NCBI GenBank assembly: GCA_003139775.1
Contig: PLGI01000095.1
Location: 1 to 49,212, forward strand
From: Syntrophaceae bacterium
GTDB lineage: Bacteria > Desulfobacterota > Syntrophia > Syntrophales > Smithellaceae
DNA length: 49,212 nt
Direction of reading: 5' to 3'
Program-made: the position numbers and the translations under genes
Shown here: in pieces, positions 1 to 7,694 of the stretch
Position numbering within the stretch: the stretch's first letter is position 1
How the letters are laid out: each line of letters starts with the position of its first letter
The notes under the pieces: model-generated
The model's input: the letters and a program-made list of their open reading frames with translations, nothing else
Database searches by the model: none
What the model was told of the DNA's origin: nothing

Positions 1-167
1 TTCAATAAGTAATCCTCAATTATTTTAAACCTGGCAATCGTTTCTTTGTGTAAGAATTGTCAATGTAAAGCTTGATTGGACACTATTTGTCAAGTCAAGA
101 ATAGGTCAGGACAGATTAAATTCTCCTTAATTCCGAAGTTTGATAGGCTCTTTTTGCGGCCAAGAAT

Positions 168-376
168 TAATGAGACTCAAATATTACAAACGTAGTGTAG
201 TAATATTTGTTAGTCGAATTATCCCGCGCAGCAGAGGATAATGAGACTCGCTGACTATAGAAAGCGTTAGTCGAATTATCCCAGGAGCGAAGCGCAAGAG
301 GAACAATCCCTACAACGTAGTTGGCAGGGACGAGGGGCTATCCCACATAGCTTGCTTTGGGGTTCGTATTCGTGAT
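168..376 (+). repeat. Family B hairpin repeat, copy B1 (two tandem head units)
   Basis: This copy begins with TAATGAGACTC and continues with a hairpin (AAATATTAC / GTAATATTT around the loop AAACGTAGTGTA), then GTTAGTCGAATTATCCC. A second TAATGAGACTC...GTTAGTCGAATTATCCC unit follows, then a hairpin TCCCT(G)CCAAC-type stem, and finally GCTTGCTTTGGGGTTCG...CGTGATT. The same linkers recur in at least seven other places in the window. It fills most of the non-coding 1-463 stretch. I see nothing recognisable in bases 1-167. Confidence 0.85.
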
Positions 377-404
377 TGACATACAAGTTCGTTCTTCTTA
401 TACT
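376..404 (+). promoter_or_regulatory. sigma70-type promoter of selD
   Basis: TTGACA (376-381) and TATACT (399-404) are separated by exactly 17 bases and lie about 60 bases before the selD ATG. The -35 box directly abuts the 3' end of repeat B1 (CGTGAT|TGACA), so the repeat edge contributes part of the promoter. Confidence 0.7.
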
Positions 405-463
405 CTCCACGTTACTTCCTGCAGTTTAAGGGAAGTTTTTGTCAAAGATTTAAAGAGGAAAAA

Positions 464-1516
464 ATGGAAGAAAAAAAGATTGTTCGTTTAACAGAGACAG
501 TACAGAGCGCTGGTTGAGCCTGTAAGATAGGTCCGGGAGACCTGTCCGAGATTATGCGCGATTTGCCGCTGATTCAAGATCCGAATTTGCTGACCGGGTT
601 TGAACATGCGGACGACGCGGGAGTTTATAAACTTTCCGCTGATCTTGCTCTTGTCCAAACGGTTGATTTCTTTACTCCCACGGTTGACGACCCCTTTACC
701 TTCGGTCAGATCGCTGCCACCAATGCGCTCAATGACGTTTATGCTATGGGCGGCAAACCTTTGACCGCCATGAACATCGTTTGTTTTCCGATCAAAACGA
801 TGGATAAATCCGTGCTGCGGGAAGTTATGCGCGGCGGATTGTATAAAATGCGTGAAGCCGGTGTCTTGCTGGTTGGCGGGCACAGCGTTGAAGATAATGA
901 AATTAAATACGGTCTTTCCGTAACCGGAGTGATTCATCCGGACAAAGTATTATTTAATCGCGGTGCTAAAGCCGGAGATAATTTGATTCTGACCAAACCT
1001 TTGGGCACGGGCATTATCAGTACGGCCATAAAGGCTCAAGAAGCGTCTTCAGAAATGATAACAAGGGCAATATCCTGCATGACACAGCTTAACAAGAAAA
1101 CATCGGAGATGATGATTGCCGCAGGCGATATTCACGCCTGCACCGATATAACCGGTTTTGGTTTTTTAGGCCATGCTTGTGAGATGATTGAAGGCAGTGA
1201 CGTTGGCATGAACATAAACTCCGCCGCCGTGCCCATTTTTACCGGTTTGCAGGAATTAGTGGAAACCGGTTTTGTTCCCGGCGGTCTTTACCGCAATAAG
1301 AATTTCCGTATTTCCCAAATTGAAGCGGCGGATACCTGCCCCCCGTGGCTTTTAGATATTTTTTTTGATCCGCAGACCGCAGGAGGGTTATTTTTCAGTT
1401 TGCCCCAAAAGCAAGCGCAAAACCTTGTGGAGAAAATGCGTCGCTCCGGGATTGGCGACGCCGCTGTTGTCGGTGAAGTTGTTGCCGATCATCCCGGTAA
1501 AATTTTTATTTACTAA
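464..1516 (+). CDS. selD: Selenide, water dikinase (selenophosphate synthase), selenocysteine-containing
   Basis: SelD makes selenophosphate from selenide and ATP, the selenium donor for selenocysteine tRNA and for 2-selenouridine. The ORF track starts at an internal ATG (554), but the true start is ATG 464. It follows the purine-rich AGAGGAA ribosome-binding site and is in frame with one TGA at 515-517. The deduced N-terminus reads SAG-U-ACKIGPGDL, the SelD active-site loop in which E. coli has Cys17 and Lys20; here they align with Sec18 and Lys21. The full length is 350 residues, normal for the family, and the body shows the AIRS-type ATP-binding segments (for example TDITGFGFLGH and DPQTAGGL). 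A hairpin follows the TGA. The gene leads an apparent operon with the DHH and GalT-like genes. The organism must decode UGA as Sec for this enzyme to be full length. Confidence 0.95.
515..550 (+). promoter_or_regulatory. UGA-Sec codon with candidate bacterial SECIS hairpin
   Basis: The TGA at 515-517 is followed 11 bases later by AGGTC (529-533), loop CGGGA and GACCT (539-543). This short hairpin inside the coding region sits at roughly the distance at which bacterial SECIS elements recruit SelB. The hairpin and spacing are seen; the SECIS role is inferred. Confidence 0.65.
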
Positions 1517-1552
1517 GGAGATTCAGTTGGCAGTTTCATTCACGCCCGAGCC

Positions 1553-2632
1553 ATGAAAGTAGAATCAATTACAATCAAGAAAGAGACGGAGCTGAATTTT
1601 AAAAAGCTCATGGACATAGTCCGGCCTGATGATTCATTAGTCCTGCTGATGCAGGGCAGTCCTGATCCCGATGTCATCGCTTCGGCTATGGCGCTGCGCG
1701 AAATTATCCAGCGGACAAAAGGTCTGGCCAAAAGTGTTTTTGTTTCCACGGAGCCATTGATCAGACAGCAAAATCACGAATTTGTTTCTTCCATGCGTCT
1801 CCATATTAATTTAATTAATCAAGTGGATTTGAATTCTTACAGTTTAATCGCGCTTTTGGATGCCCAGCCTTCTTTTTTTGATGACGCATTAAACTTCATA
1901 AAGCCGCAGATTGTTTTCGATCATCACCCCCGCGAAGGAAACTGGCAAGCAGATGTGGAAGATATCCGGCCCGACTACGGCGCGTTATCCAGCATTATGA
2001 CCGAATATCTGCTTTGTGCCCGCGTGAAAATCCCCCATAACCTGCACACAGCTCTGCTTTATGGAATCAAATCGGATACGGACAATTTTAATCGAGCCAC
2101 CATTATCGAAGATATCAGCGCTTATACCTATCATACAAAACACGCCAATATGCGACTGATCCGCCGCATTGAACTTAATCAAACTCCGGGCAGTTTTTTG
2201 AAATATTACGATCACGCCTACCATCACATGAACAATTCTCACGGCCGGCGGGTTTGTTATCTGGGAGGCGTTGAAAGCGCTGATGTCTGCGTTCAGATCG
2301 CTGATTTTTATTTGCGTTTAATCGGCACTTACTATGTTGTTGTGGCCGGAACCGTCGGCGATAAGTTCATCATTATTTTTCGTGGTGATGGTTATCGACA
2401 GGATTGCGGCGCAATCGCGCAAAGGGCTTTCGGGTTAATCGGTAAAGGCGGTGGACATAGAAGCGCCGCACGAATGGAAGTTCCTCTGGAAGTATTAAAA
2501 GAAAAATTAGGCGGCGATTTATCCCAGAGAAATGTTGACAGGTTTCTTTCCCAAAGCCTGAGAAGAGATCAAAAACCTGATTCCGCCGGACATAAATGTT
2601 CCACTAAACATACAGGGAAGGAAAACATATGA
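1553..2632 (+). CDS. DHH/DHHA1-family phosphoesterase (NrnA/RecJ-like)
   Basis: Members of this family are metal-dependent phosphoesterases that cleave short oligonucleotides, cyclic-di-nucleotide products or pAp. Visible motifs are motif I as GSPDPDVIASAMAL (near residue 35), motif II ALLDAQPS (near 100), the DHH motif as FDHHPRE (near 123) and the DHHA1 signature GGGHRSAARM near residue 300. The 359 residues are typical for NrnA-like proteins. Motif I has Val where the usual NPDxDAIGS has Asp, and GGGHRSAAR replaces GGGHxxAAG, so activity may differ from classical NrnA. It lies 36 bases after selD, and its TGA overlaps the ATG of the next gene (ATGA), which implies coupled translation. The start has no strong ribosome-binding site. 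Confidence 0.85.
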   Translation: MKVESITIKKETELNFKKLMDIVRPDDSLVLLMQGSPDPDVIASAMALREIIQRTKGLAKSVFVSTEPLIRQQNHEFVSSMRLHINLINQVDLNSYSLIALLDAQPSFFDDALNFIKPQIVFDHHPREGNWQADVEDIRPDYGALSSIMTEYLLCARVKIPHNLHTALLYGIKSDTDNFNRATIIEDISAYTYHTKHANMRLIRRIELNQTPGSFLKYYDHAYHHMNNSHGRRVCYLGGVESADVCVQIADFYLRLIGTYYVVVAGTVGDKFIIIFRGDGYRQDCGAIAQRAFGLIGKGGGHRSAARMEVPLEVLKEKLGGDLSQRNVDRFLSQSLRRDQKPDSAGHKCSTKHTGKENI

Positions 2633-3672
2633 AAGACGTCGGATTCAAAAAAGAAATATCAACAGGTTGTTATCTTGATCCTTTTAATGGCTTCCAAGAA
2701 AAGAAAATCCCTATTGAATTGCGTTATGATGAAATCACCGGTGTGGCGTGCCGCATTTTACCTTACCGCGTCCGTCCAGCCCAAAGGCCTGATTTAAATT
2801 TTTATTTGGAACAATCGCCGGAATCGTTATGTCCATTTTGCTCTGATCTTTTTGAGAAGACAACCCCCAATTTCATGCCCAATATTATTCCGGAAGGAAA
2901 ATTTAGGCGGGGAGAAGCATGCCTGTTTCCTAATGCCTTTCCTTACGATCAAAACAACAATGTGGCAATTTTATCGTCACGACATTTCATCGGACTGGAT
3001 CAACTGACAGCGGATACGATGCGCGACGGTTTTGCCGTCTGCCGCGACTATTTTCACCGTACCGCCGAATTAAATTTGGGTTATAAATATTGTTCAATTA
3101 ACTGGAACTATATGCCGCCGGCCGGCGGCGGGCTGATTCATCCGCATTTGCAGACAATTGCCGGACATAAACCCACTAATTTTATGCAACGCCTTTTAGC
3201 CAGCGCCCAAAATTACGCCGTCGCTACAAATGGAGACAACTTATGGCGCAATTTGATTGCTTTGGAAAAAAACGCGAAAGAGAGGTTCATTGCCAGCACA
3301 GGCGTTATCAGTTGGCTGACCAGTTTTGCGCCGAAGGGCATGGCCGGAGAAATAGATTTTATTTTTCCGGAAAAAACATCATTTTTTGATTTAACGGAAG
3401 CTAATTTCAACGAACTCCTGACAGGACTATCCAAGGTATTTGGCTATTTGTACGCGAATAACTTTATAAGTTTCAACATGTCATTTTATGCCACAATGAT
3501 AAACAATCGTTATTTTTGCGTGCAGGGAAAGATTGTGCCGCGCTTTGTGATTAATCCATTAGGAACGAGCGATTTGAATTATTTTGAAAAACTGCACAAT
3601 GAAATTATTTGTCCGACTGTTCCGGAAGAATTATGCAGTGAACTTCAACCTTATTTTAATATCGGGTTATAA
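2629..3672 (+). CDS. GalT-like HIT-superfamily nucleotidyltransferase/phosphorylase
   Basis: The protein resembles galactose-1-phosphate uridylyltransferase and related HIT-superfamily nucleotide transferases. It has a CPFC zinc-type motif near residue 65 and a FPNAFPY segment, and GGGLIHPHLQ holds the HPHxQ active site whose second His forms the nucleotidyl-His intermediate in GalT. At 347 residues it matches GalT length. The N-terminal RILPYRVRP segment fits the substrate-binding region of the family. The ATG overlaps the preceding stop codon and is preceded by GGAAGG. Its place in a selD-DHH operon, without galK or galE, argues against a simple Leloir role; a nucleotide-phosphorylase role is possible. 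The substrate is not determined. Confidence 0.75.
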   Translation: MKDVGFKKEISTGCYLDPFNGFQEKKIPIELRYDEITGVACRILPYRVRPAQRPDLNFYLEQSPESLCPFCSDLFEKTTPNFMPNIIPEGKFRRGEACLFPNAFPYDQNNNVAILSSRHFIGLDQLTADTMRDGFAVCRDYFHRTAELNLGYKYCSINWNYMPPAGGGLIHPHLQTIAGHKPTNFMQRLLASAQNYAVATNGDNLWRNLIALEKNAKERFIASTGVISWLTSFAPKGMAGEIDFIFPEKTSFFDLTEANFNELLTGLSKVFGYLYANNFISFNMSFYATMINNRYFCVQGKIVPRFVINPLGTSDLNYFEKLHNEIICPTVPEELCSELQPYFNIGL

Positions 3673-3767
3673 AGAGATTCATAGTCAACAGATCATTCTC
3701 TTTCATAATCGGATTATTAACAACAGTGGAGTTTAAGGATTATAAAATGACAGGTCATTGTCCGGCG

Positions 3768-3981
3768 ATCACGGGTATGAACCCCAAAGCAATCTGCGCT
3801 GTGTTTGTAATATTTGAGTCTAAAATCCCGCGTCCCGGCCAACTATGTTGGCGGGATTGTTCCTTTTGCTCTTCGAGCTTCACTCCATTCGCTCTCAGCG
3901 GGAGTCACGATCGCTACGCTCCTGGGATAATTCGACTAACGAATATTACTGCACTGCGTTTGTAATATTCGAGTCTCATTA
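3768..3981 (-). repeat. Family B hairpin repeat, copy B2 (starts at fmdB stop codon)
   Basis: Read on the minus strand, TAATGAGACTC begins with the TAA stop codon of the FmdB-type gene. It continues through the hairpin GAATATTAC / GTAATATTC around AAACGCAGTGCA, then GTTAGTCGAATTATCCC and further hairpins, and ends in GCTTTGGGGTTCATACCCGTGATC. ORFs predicted across 3726-4096 on the plus strand are artefacts of this repeat. Confidence 0.85.
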
Positions 3982-4263
3982 TTCTTCTTTGCTGGTTTTG
4001 GCGGTCTCCGTTTTGGTAGTTTCTTTGGGTGTAGAACTATCGCTAGTTTCTGGTTTTTCTGCTTTAGCGGTCGCCGAAGGTTTCTTTCCTTTGTAATCCG
4101 TTACGTACCATCCTGAACCTTTCAGGCTAAAAGAGGATAAAGAAACTAACTTTTGCACCTTGCCTTTGCAAAACTTGCAGCTTTTCACTTCCGGATCGGA
4201 AATTCCCTGAAACACTTCAAATTGGTTGCCGCATTTACGGCATTTATATTCATAAATAGGCAT
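3979..4263 (-). CDS. FmdB-family zinc-ribbon protein
   Basis: The start MPIYEYKCRKCGNQFEVFQ is the hallmark of the FmdB/CxxC_CxxC_SSSS putative regulatory family. Two CxxC pairs (CRKC and CKFC) would bind one zinc. The ORF track begins 16 codons upstream, but the ATG at 4263 is correct because it matches the conserved N-terminus and follows GGAAGGA. The tail after residue 65 is Lys/Thr/Ser/Glu-rich and low in complexity. The gene lies 28 bases after the HExxH gene on the same strand, so the two are probably co-transcribed. Its stop codon is also the first three bases of repeat B2. Function is regulatory by annotation only; no partner is known here. Confidence 0.85.
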   Translation of the reverse strand: MPIYEYKCRKCGNQFEVFQGISDPEVKSCKFCKGKVQKLVSLSSFSLKGSGWYVTDYKGKKPSATAKAEKPETSDSSTPKETTKTETAKTSKEE

Positions 4264-4291
4264 ACTGAAAACATCCTTCCACAACGATCTA

Positions 4292-4828
4292 TTAGTTAAA
4301 TAGATCGCCAATTTTAAATTGACTGCTGAAGCAGTCCAATACTATTCCTAAATCATGCTCTTTAACGGGTTGCAACGCATTCCTGGTTAAATTGTGCACG
4401 ATATCTTCCTCTTTTCCCTTTTCTTCCCTGGCGGCATTAAAGTCAATTTCTCCGTTGCCAAAACGCAAGACATGAATCAATTCATGCACGGCAATGTAAA
4501 GCATCAAAGGGCTGAACTTAATGAAAGAATTAGCCCGATCTACCGCATCCAGAATGATATTGTCCTGCAGGCAGATTCTGTAAAAATCAAACCCGTCTTT
4601 GCCGCTTCCCGCGAATACGTCAGGCTTTTCGTAAGAATATTTGCAAAGATGAGCAAACGTTCCGTCTTGGATCTCTTGTTGATCCAAATAAGCAAGCGTT
4701 TTTACATCATATTTATTTTTTTTAAATTCATCCTCGCTCAGCCTGAAATGATACGATACCAGTTTCTCAGCATCGTTAAATGCTCTTTTCGCCATTGGCA
4801 CCTGTGCCGTATTAAAGTAAAGAGGCAT
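4292..4828 (-). CDS. Uncharacterised HExxH-motif protein (putative metalloprotease-like)
   Basis: This 178-residue protein contains YIAVHELIHVLRFGNGE, an HExxH zinc-site motif followed by a Glu and Asn-rich stretch, as in minigluzincin-type folds. No signal peptide or membrane helix is visible, so it should be cytoplasmic. The start is placed at ATG 4828 (MPLYFNTAQ) rather than the track's 4849 because TGGTGA precedes it at good spacing. It is followed closely by the FmdB-type zinc-ribbon gene. I do not recognise a named family beyond the motif, and proteolytic activity is an inference. Confidence 0.65.
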   Translation of the reverse strand: MPLYFNTAQVPMAKRAFNDAEKLVSYHFRLSEDEFKKNKYDVKTLAYLDQQEIQDGTFAHLCKYSYEKPDVFAGSGKDGFDFYRICLQDNIILDAVDRANSFIKFSPLMLYIAVHELIHVLRFGNGEIDFNAAREEKGKEEDIVHNLTRNALQPVKEHDLGIVLDCFSSQFKIGDLFN

Positions 4829-4917
4829 AAAATCACCACAAAAAATCATCTTAAATTCTGAACTAATATATGCATTTAAATAGTTTTTGTCAAGACAGGT
4901 TAAATACGCGTGATATT

Positions 4918-5030
4918 ATACCATTTCTAAATCAAAGATGATATTGAGGCGGCTAGGCGGAGGCGACGAGGCGTATTTTTGTACATACGTTGAGGAAGCC
5001 GCCGACGTAGCCAACAAAGTTAGCCAAAGA
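4918..5030 (+). repeat. Family A MITE-like palindrome, copy A1
   Basis: It runs from ATACCATTTCTAAATCAAAG, through GAGGCGG and GAGGCGTATTTTTGTACATACG, to GCCAACAAAGTTAGCCAAAG. The same terminal and internal blocks recur in A2 (19344) and, inverted, in A3 (34868). The ORF predicted at 4938-5138 is this repeat, not a gene. Confidence 0.75.
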
Positions 5031-5072
5031 CCGGGAGCGCATCCCGCAGGGGAGCGCATAACAAATAAGTTT

Positions 5073-5102
5073 TTTACCTTACCGGTAATTACCACCGGTA
5101 AG
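5073..5102. other. Perfect 11-bp hairpin downstream of outer-membrane barrel gene
   Basis: ACCTTACCGGT and ACCGGTAAGGT flank a 7-base loop just after the end of the minus-strand barrel gene. No clear T-run follows on the minus strand, so it may be an RNA-stabilising or rho-assisted 3' end rather than a classical terminator. Confidence 0.55.
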
Positions 5103-5127
5103 GTGGTAACTTACATCCGACTTGGTA

Positions 5128-5898
5128 TTAGAAACTGATGGCCAAACCCACATAAGGACCGTAGAAATCCATCTTGGCGTATATATCGCTGACATTATCA
5201 ATTTTTACGGACATCGCCCGGTAACCGCCGTGGATATTTAAAAAGGGAAAGGGAGTTACAGAAAGATCCGCCATTGCGTCATAAAGAAAGCTTCCCGAGT
5301 AGCCCATTCCCGTGACCTTTGCCCGTGCTTCCAGAATATTAGCCAACAATCCGATTTTAGCGCCGACGCCGATCATAGGAATAGGAACGTGGATATCTTT
5401 TTGGGTATCGGATACTGATGAATGGATTCTGACATCGCCATCGAAATATTTTACTTTACCTATAATTCCCAAAGACAGGCCGGCGAGAATATTTTTAAAG
5501 TTTAATAATTTATATTGATATTCAAGGTCAATCATGCTTGTTTTTAATTCGGATTCAACGTAGTCACTCACATTATATGTGTCGCCGTTAAATTTAATTT
5601 CCTTGTCTATATTCTTAGCTCCGGAAAGATTTACCCATGAATAAGCCAAGCTGATTTCGTGGTTGCCAAGTTCAAAATAGGCTTCTGCTCCGGGGATATT
5701 GTCATTACTAATTCCTAAATCATCCTTTAGATTGATATCTGTGCCGGTAACGCCATTGTCGTCTATGCGCAAATTACCACTGAAAGAGGGAATCCAATAA
5801 TCGGCGCGCGCGCCAAATCCTAAAGCAAAAGCTGACGGGGCACAAAATATTGTCAGTAAAATTAATGTTCCAAGAGTGGCGAATAAATTCTTTTTCAT
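5128..5898 (-). CDS. Outer-membrane beta-barrel protein
   Basis: A 256-residue protein with a clear Sec signal peptide (MKKNLFATLGTLILLTIFC, cleavage likely after APSAFA near residue 25). Alternating hydrophobic strands follow, and the C-terminus GLAISF ends in Phe, as needed for BAM-dependent insertion. The mature N-terminus GFGARADYWIPSFSG resembles small OmpW/OmpA-barrel-like proteins of Desulfobacterota. It appears monocistronic and is followed by a strong hairpin. The ligand or role is not visible from sequence. Confidence 0.75.
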   Translation of the reverse strand: MKKNLFATLGTLILLTIFCAPSAFALGFGARADYWIPSFSGNLRIDDNGVTGTDINLKDDLGISNDNIPGAEAYFELGNHEISLAYSWVNLSGAKNIDKEIKFNGDTYNVSDYVESELKTSMIDLEYQYKLLNFKNILAGLSLGIIGKVKYFDGDVRIHSSVSDTQKDIHVPIPMIGVGAKIGLLANILEARAKVTGMGYSGSFLYDAMADLSVTPFPFLNIHGGYRAMSVKIDNVSDIYAKMDFYGPYVGLAISF

Positions 5899-6083
5899 AT
5901 GAGAATTTCCTTATCGATTGCTGGATATTATTGTTTTGCGAAAGCCGGGAAGTGTATAAATTTATTTAAAGGTTTTGTAAAGGAATTTGCTTTTGGCAGA
6001 ATTTGTGTATCTTGATGATTAATACACCGGATAACCAAAATTAAATTGACATCATTGCCGCTTAAGGCGTATATCCAGTTAAA

Positions 6084-6266
6084 ATCACGGGTATAACCAT
6101 CAAAGCATATTTTGGAAACATTTCGCAGCAAGCTGCGCTTTAAAAGATAATCCCGCTTAGCTTCACACGTGGGATAATTCGACCGGCAAGCTTCAGTCGC
6201 AGATGACCTTCAGGTTGTGCACTTTGTTTCTGAAGCTTGGGTCTCATTAAATTGGAGTTTCACAAT
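6084..6266 (-). repeat. Family B hairpin repeat, copy B3
   Basis: Read on the minus strand: ATTGTGAAACTCCAATTTAA, TGAGACCC, a long hairpin, GGTCGAATTATCCC, GCGCAGCTTGCTGCG, then a degenerate CCAAAATATGCTTTG...ACCCGTGAT. It occupies most of the space between the divergent barrel gene and ddl. The predicted 67-aa ORF at 5928-6131 lies partly in it and is rejected. Confidence 0.75.
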
Positions 6267-6301
6267 AATACAATAAATAGTTTATTATTTTGAGGATAAA
6301 T

Positions 6302-7441
6302 ATGGTGCGAAAAACAGGTTTAAAAAAAGCGGCAAAAATAAAGATCGGCGTTTTATACGGCGGCAGGTCAGGCGAGCATGATGTCTCGCTTTGTTCCGCC
6401 GCTTCGGTTTTTTCCGCCTTTGATCGAAACAAATATGAAGTAAAGGCCGTAGGCATTGCCAGAGATGGCCGTTGGTATGTGCAGGACAAACCGGAAATAA
6501 TCCCGGATAAAAGTTTCGGCAATATCCTGTCTTTAAAGAAAAGCGGGAAGTGGCTCGTCAATCATTTCGAGCAAAATAATAAATTGCATCTTTATAATAT
6601 TGAAAACAAAAATGAAGAGGTTATTCTGGATGTTGTGTTTCCCTTGCTTCACGGCACATTCGGCGAGGACGGCACACTACAAGGCTTGCTGGAACTGGCA
6701 ATGGTGCCTTACGTGGGCGCGGATGTAACCGGTTCGGCTGTCGGCATGGATAAAGATATTGCCAAAAGATTGCTTAAAGAAGCGGGCGTTCCGGTCGTGC
6801 CATCTTTAACTATCAATAAACAGCAGTGGAAGGATAATCCAAAATTAATAATTAAGAACGCGCTGGATAAACTCGGACTGCCTGTTTTTATTAAACCGGT
6901 CTGCACCGGCTCTTCCGTGGGAGTCAAAAAGGTAAAGAAAAAAGAAATGTTCGCGAAGGCGATGAATTTTGCTTTTCAATTCGACACGCGTGTCATGATC
7001 GAGAAGGCCGTTGATTGCCGCGAGATTGAATGCGCCGTAATGGGAAATGATAATCCCGCCGCATCAGTATTGGGAGAAATAATTCCCCAACATGAGTTTT
7101 ATTCCTATGAGGCCAAGTATCTTGATCCCGACGGCGCCAAGCTTTTAATTCCAGCACAAATTAAAGCATCTCTTGCCGATAAAATCAGAAAGACTGCGGT
7201 TGAAGGATACATGGCACTGGGTTGTTCTTCCATGGCACGGGTTGATTTCTTCCTGGATAAGAAAACCAATAAATTTTATCTCAACGAAATAAACACGCTT
7301 CCCGGCTTCACCAGCATCAGTATGTATCCGAAACTGTGGGAAGCTACAGGACTTAAATACAGCGACCTTCTGGACAAACTTATCGCTCTGGCACTCGATC
7401 GCCACAAGAAAAAGTTAGAAATTAAAACGGAGGGGATTTAA
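6302..7441 (+). CDS. ddl: D-alanine--D-alanine ligase
   Basis: Ddl joins two D-Ala molecules with ATP in the cytoplasm for peptidoglycan precursor synthesis. The N-terminal GVLYGGRSGEHDVSL is the Ddl signature. The ATP-grasp core shows HGTFGEDGTLQGLLE, FIKPVCTGSSVGV and the metal-binding FYLNEINTLPGFTS near the C-terminus. The start is ATG 6302, after GAGGA; the track's upstream start is a TTG inside that ribosome-binding region. At 379 residues it is of usual length. A Lys-rich N-terminal extension of about 16 residues precedes the Rossmann strand. Its TAA stop forms the first bases of repeat B4. The alanine racemase that makes its substrate is encoded 2 kb downstream on the other strand. 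Confidence 0.95.
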   Translation: MVRKTGLKKAAKIKIGVLYGGRSGEHDVSLCSAASVFSAFDRNKYEVKAVGIARDGRWYVQDKPEIIPDKSFGNILSLKKSGKWLVNHFEQNNKLHLYNIENKNEEVILDVVFPLLHGTFGEDGTLQGLLELAMVPYVGADVTGSAVGMDKDIAKRLLKEAGVPVVPSLTINKQQWKDNPKLIIKNALDKLGLPVFIKPVCTGSSVGVKKVKKKEMFAKAMNFAFQFDTRVMIEKAVDCREIECAVMGNDNPAASVLGEIIPQHEFYSYEAKYLDPDGAKLLIPAQIKASLADKIRKTAVEGYMALGCSSMARVDFFLDKKTNKFYLNEINTLPGFTSISMYPKLWEATGLKYSDLLDKLIALALDRHKKKLEIKTEGI

Positions 7442-7600
7442 TGAGACTTAAGTTTCAGGAACGTAGTGAACTGAAACTTGTTAGTCGTAATGAGACTAAA
7501 ACTTCAAAAGCAAAGCGCATTGAAGTTTTTTAGCCGAATTATCCAATAGCCAAAGGCTATTGGGAACTATCCCGATAATGAAGCTTATCGGGATTAGTAC
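7439..7600 (+). repeat. Family B hairpin repeat, copy B4 (starts at ddl stop codon)
   Basis: TAATGAGACT begins with the ddl TAA. Hairpin 1 is AAGTTTCAG / CTGAAACTT around GAACGTAGTGAA. A second TAATGAGACT follows, with AAAACTTCAA / TTGAAGTTTT around a GCAAAGCGC-type loop. Next comes TTAGCCGAATTATCC, then CCAATAGCC / GGCTATTGG and ATCCCGATAA / TTATCGGGAT. It is a chain of four different perfect hairpins joined by the family linkers. Confidence 0.85.
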
Positions 7601-7694
7601 AACAGATTCATGATATCCAAAATATCGGAAAAAACGAAGTTCGTATATTAATTGTTATATTTCAAACAAGTATGCCAAGCCTTAGGAACTAATA

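Noticed and set aside
168-376. CRISPR array from the repeated TAATGAGACTC units
   Set aside because: Only two units are present, with unequal hairpin-forming interiors instead of unique spacers, and no cas genes are near.
488-937. 149-aa minus-strand ORF over the start of selD
   Set aside because: It is antisense to a strongly supported selD and has no motif or ribosome-binding site; it is a shadow ORF.
3726-4096. Plus-strand ORFs of 79 and 83 aa
   Set aside because: They lie in repeat B2 and over the fmdB gene; the translations are repeat-derived and low in complexity.
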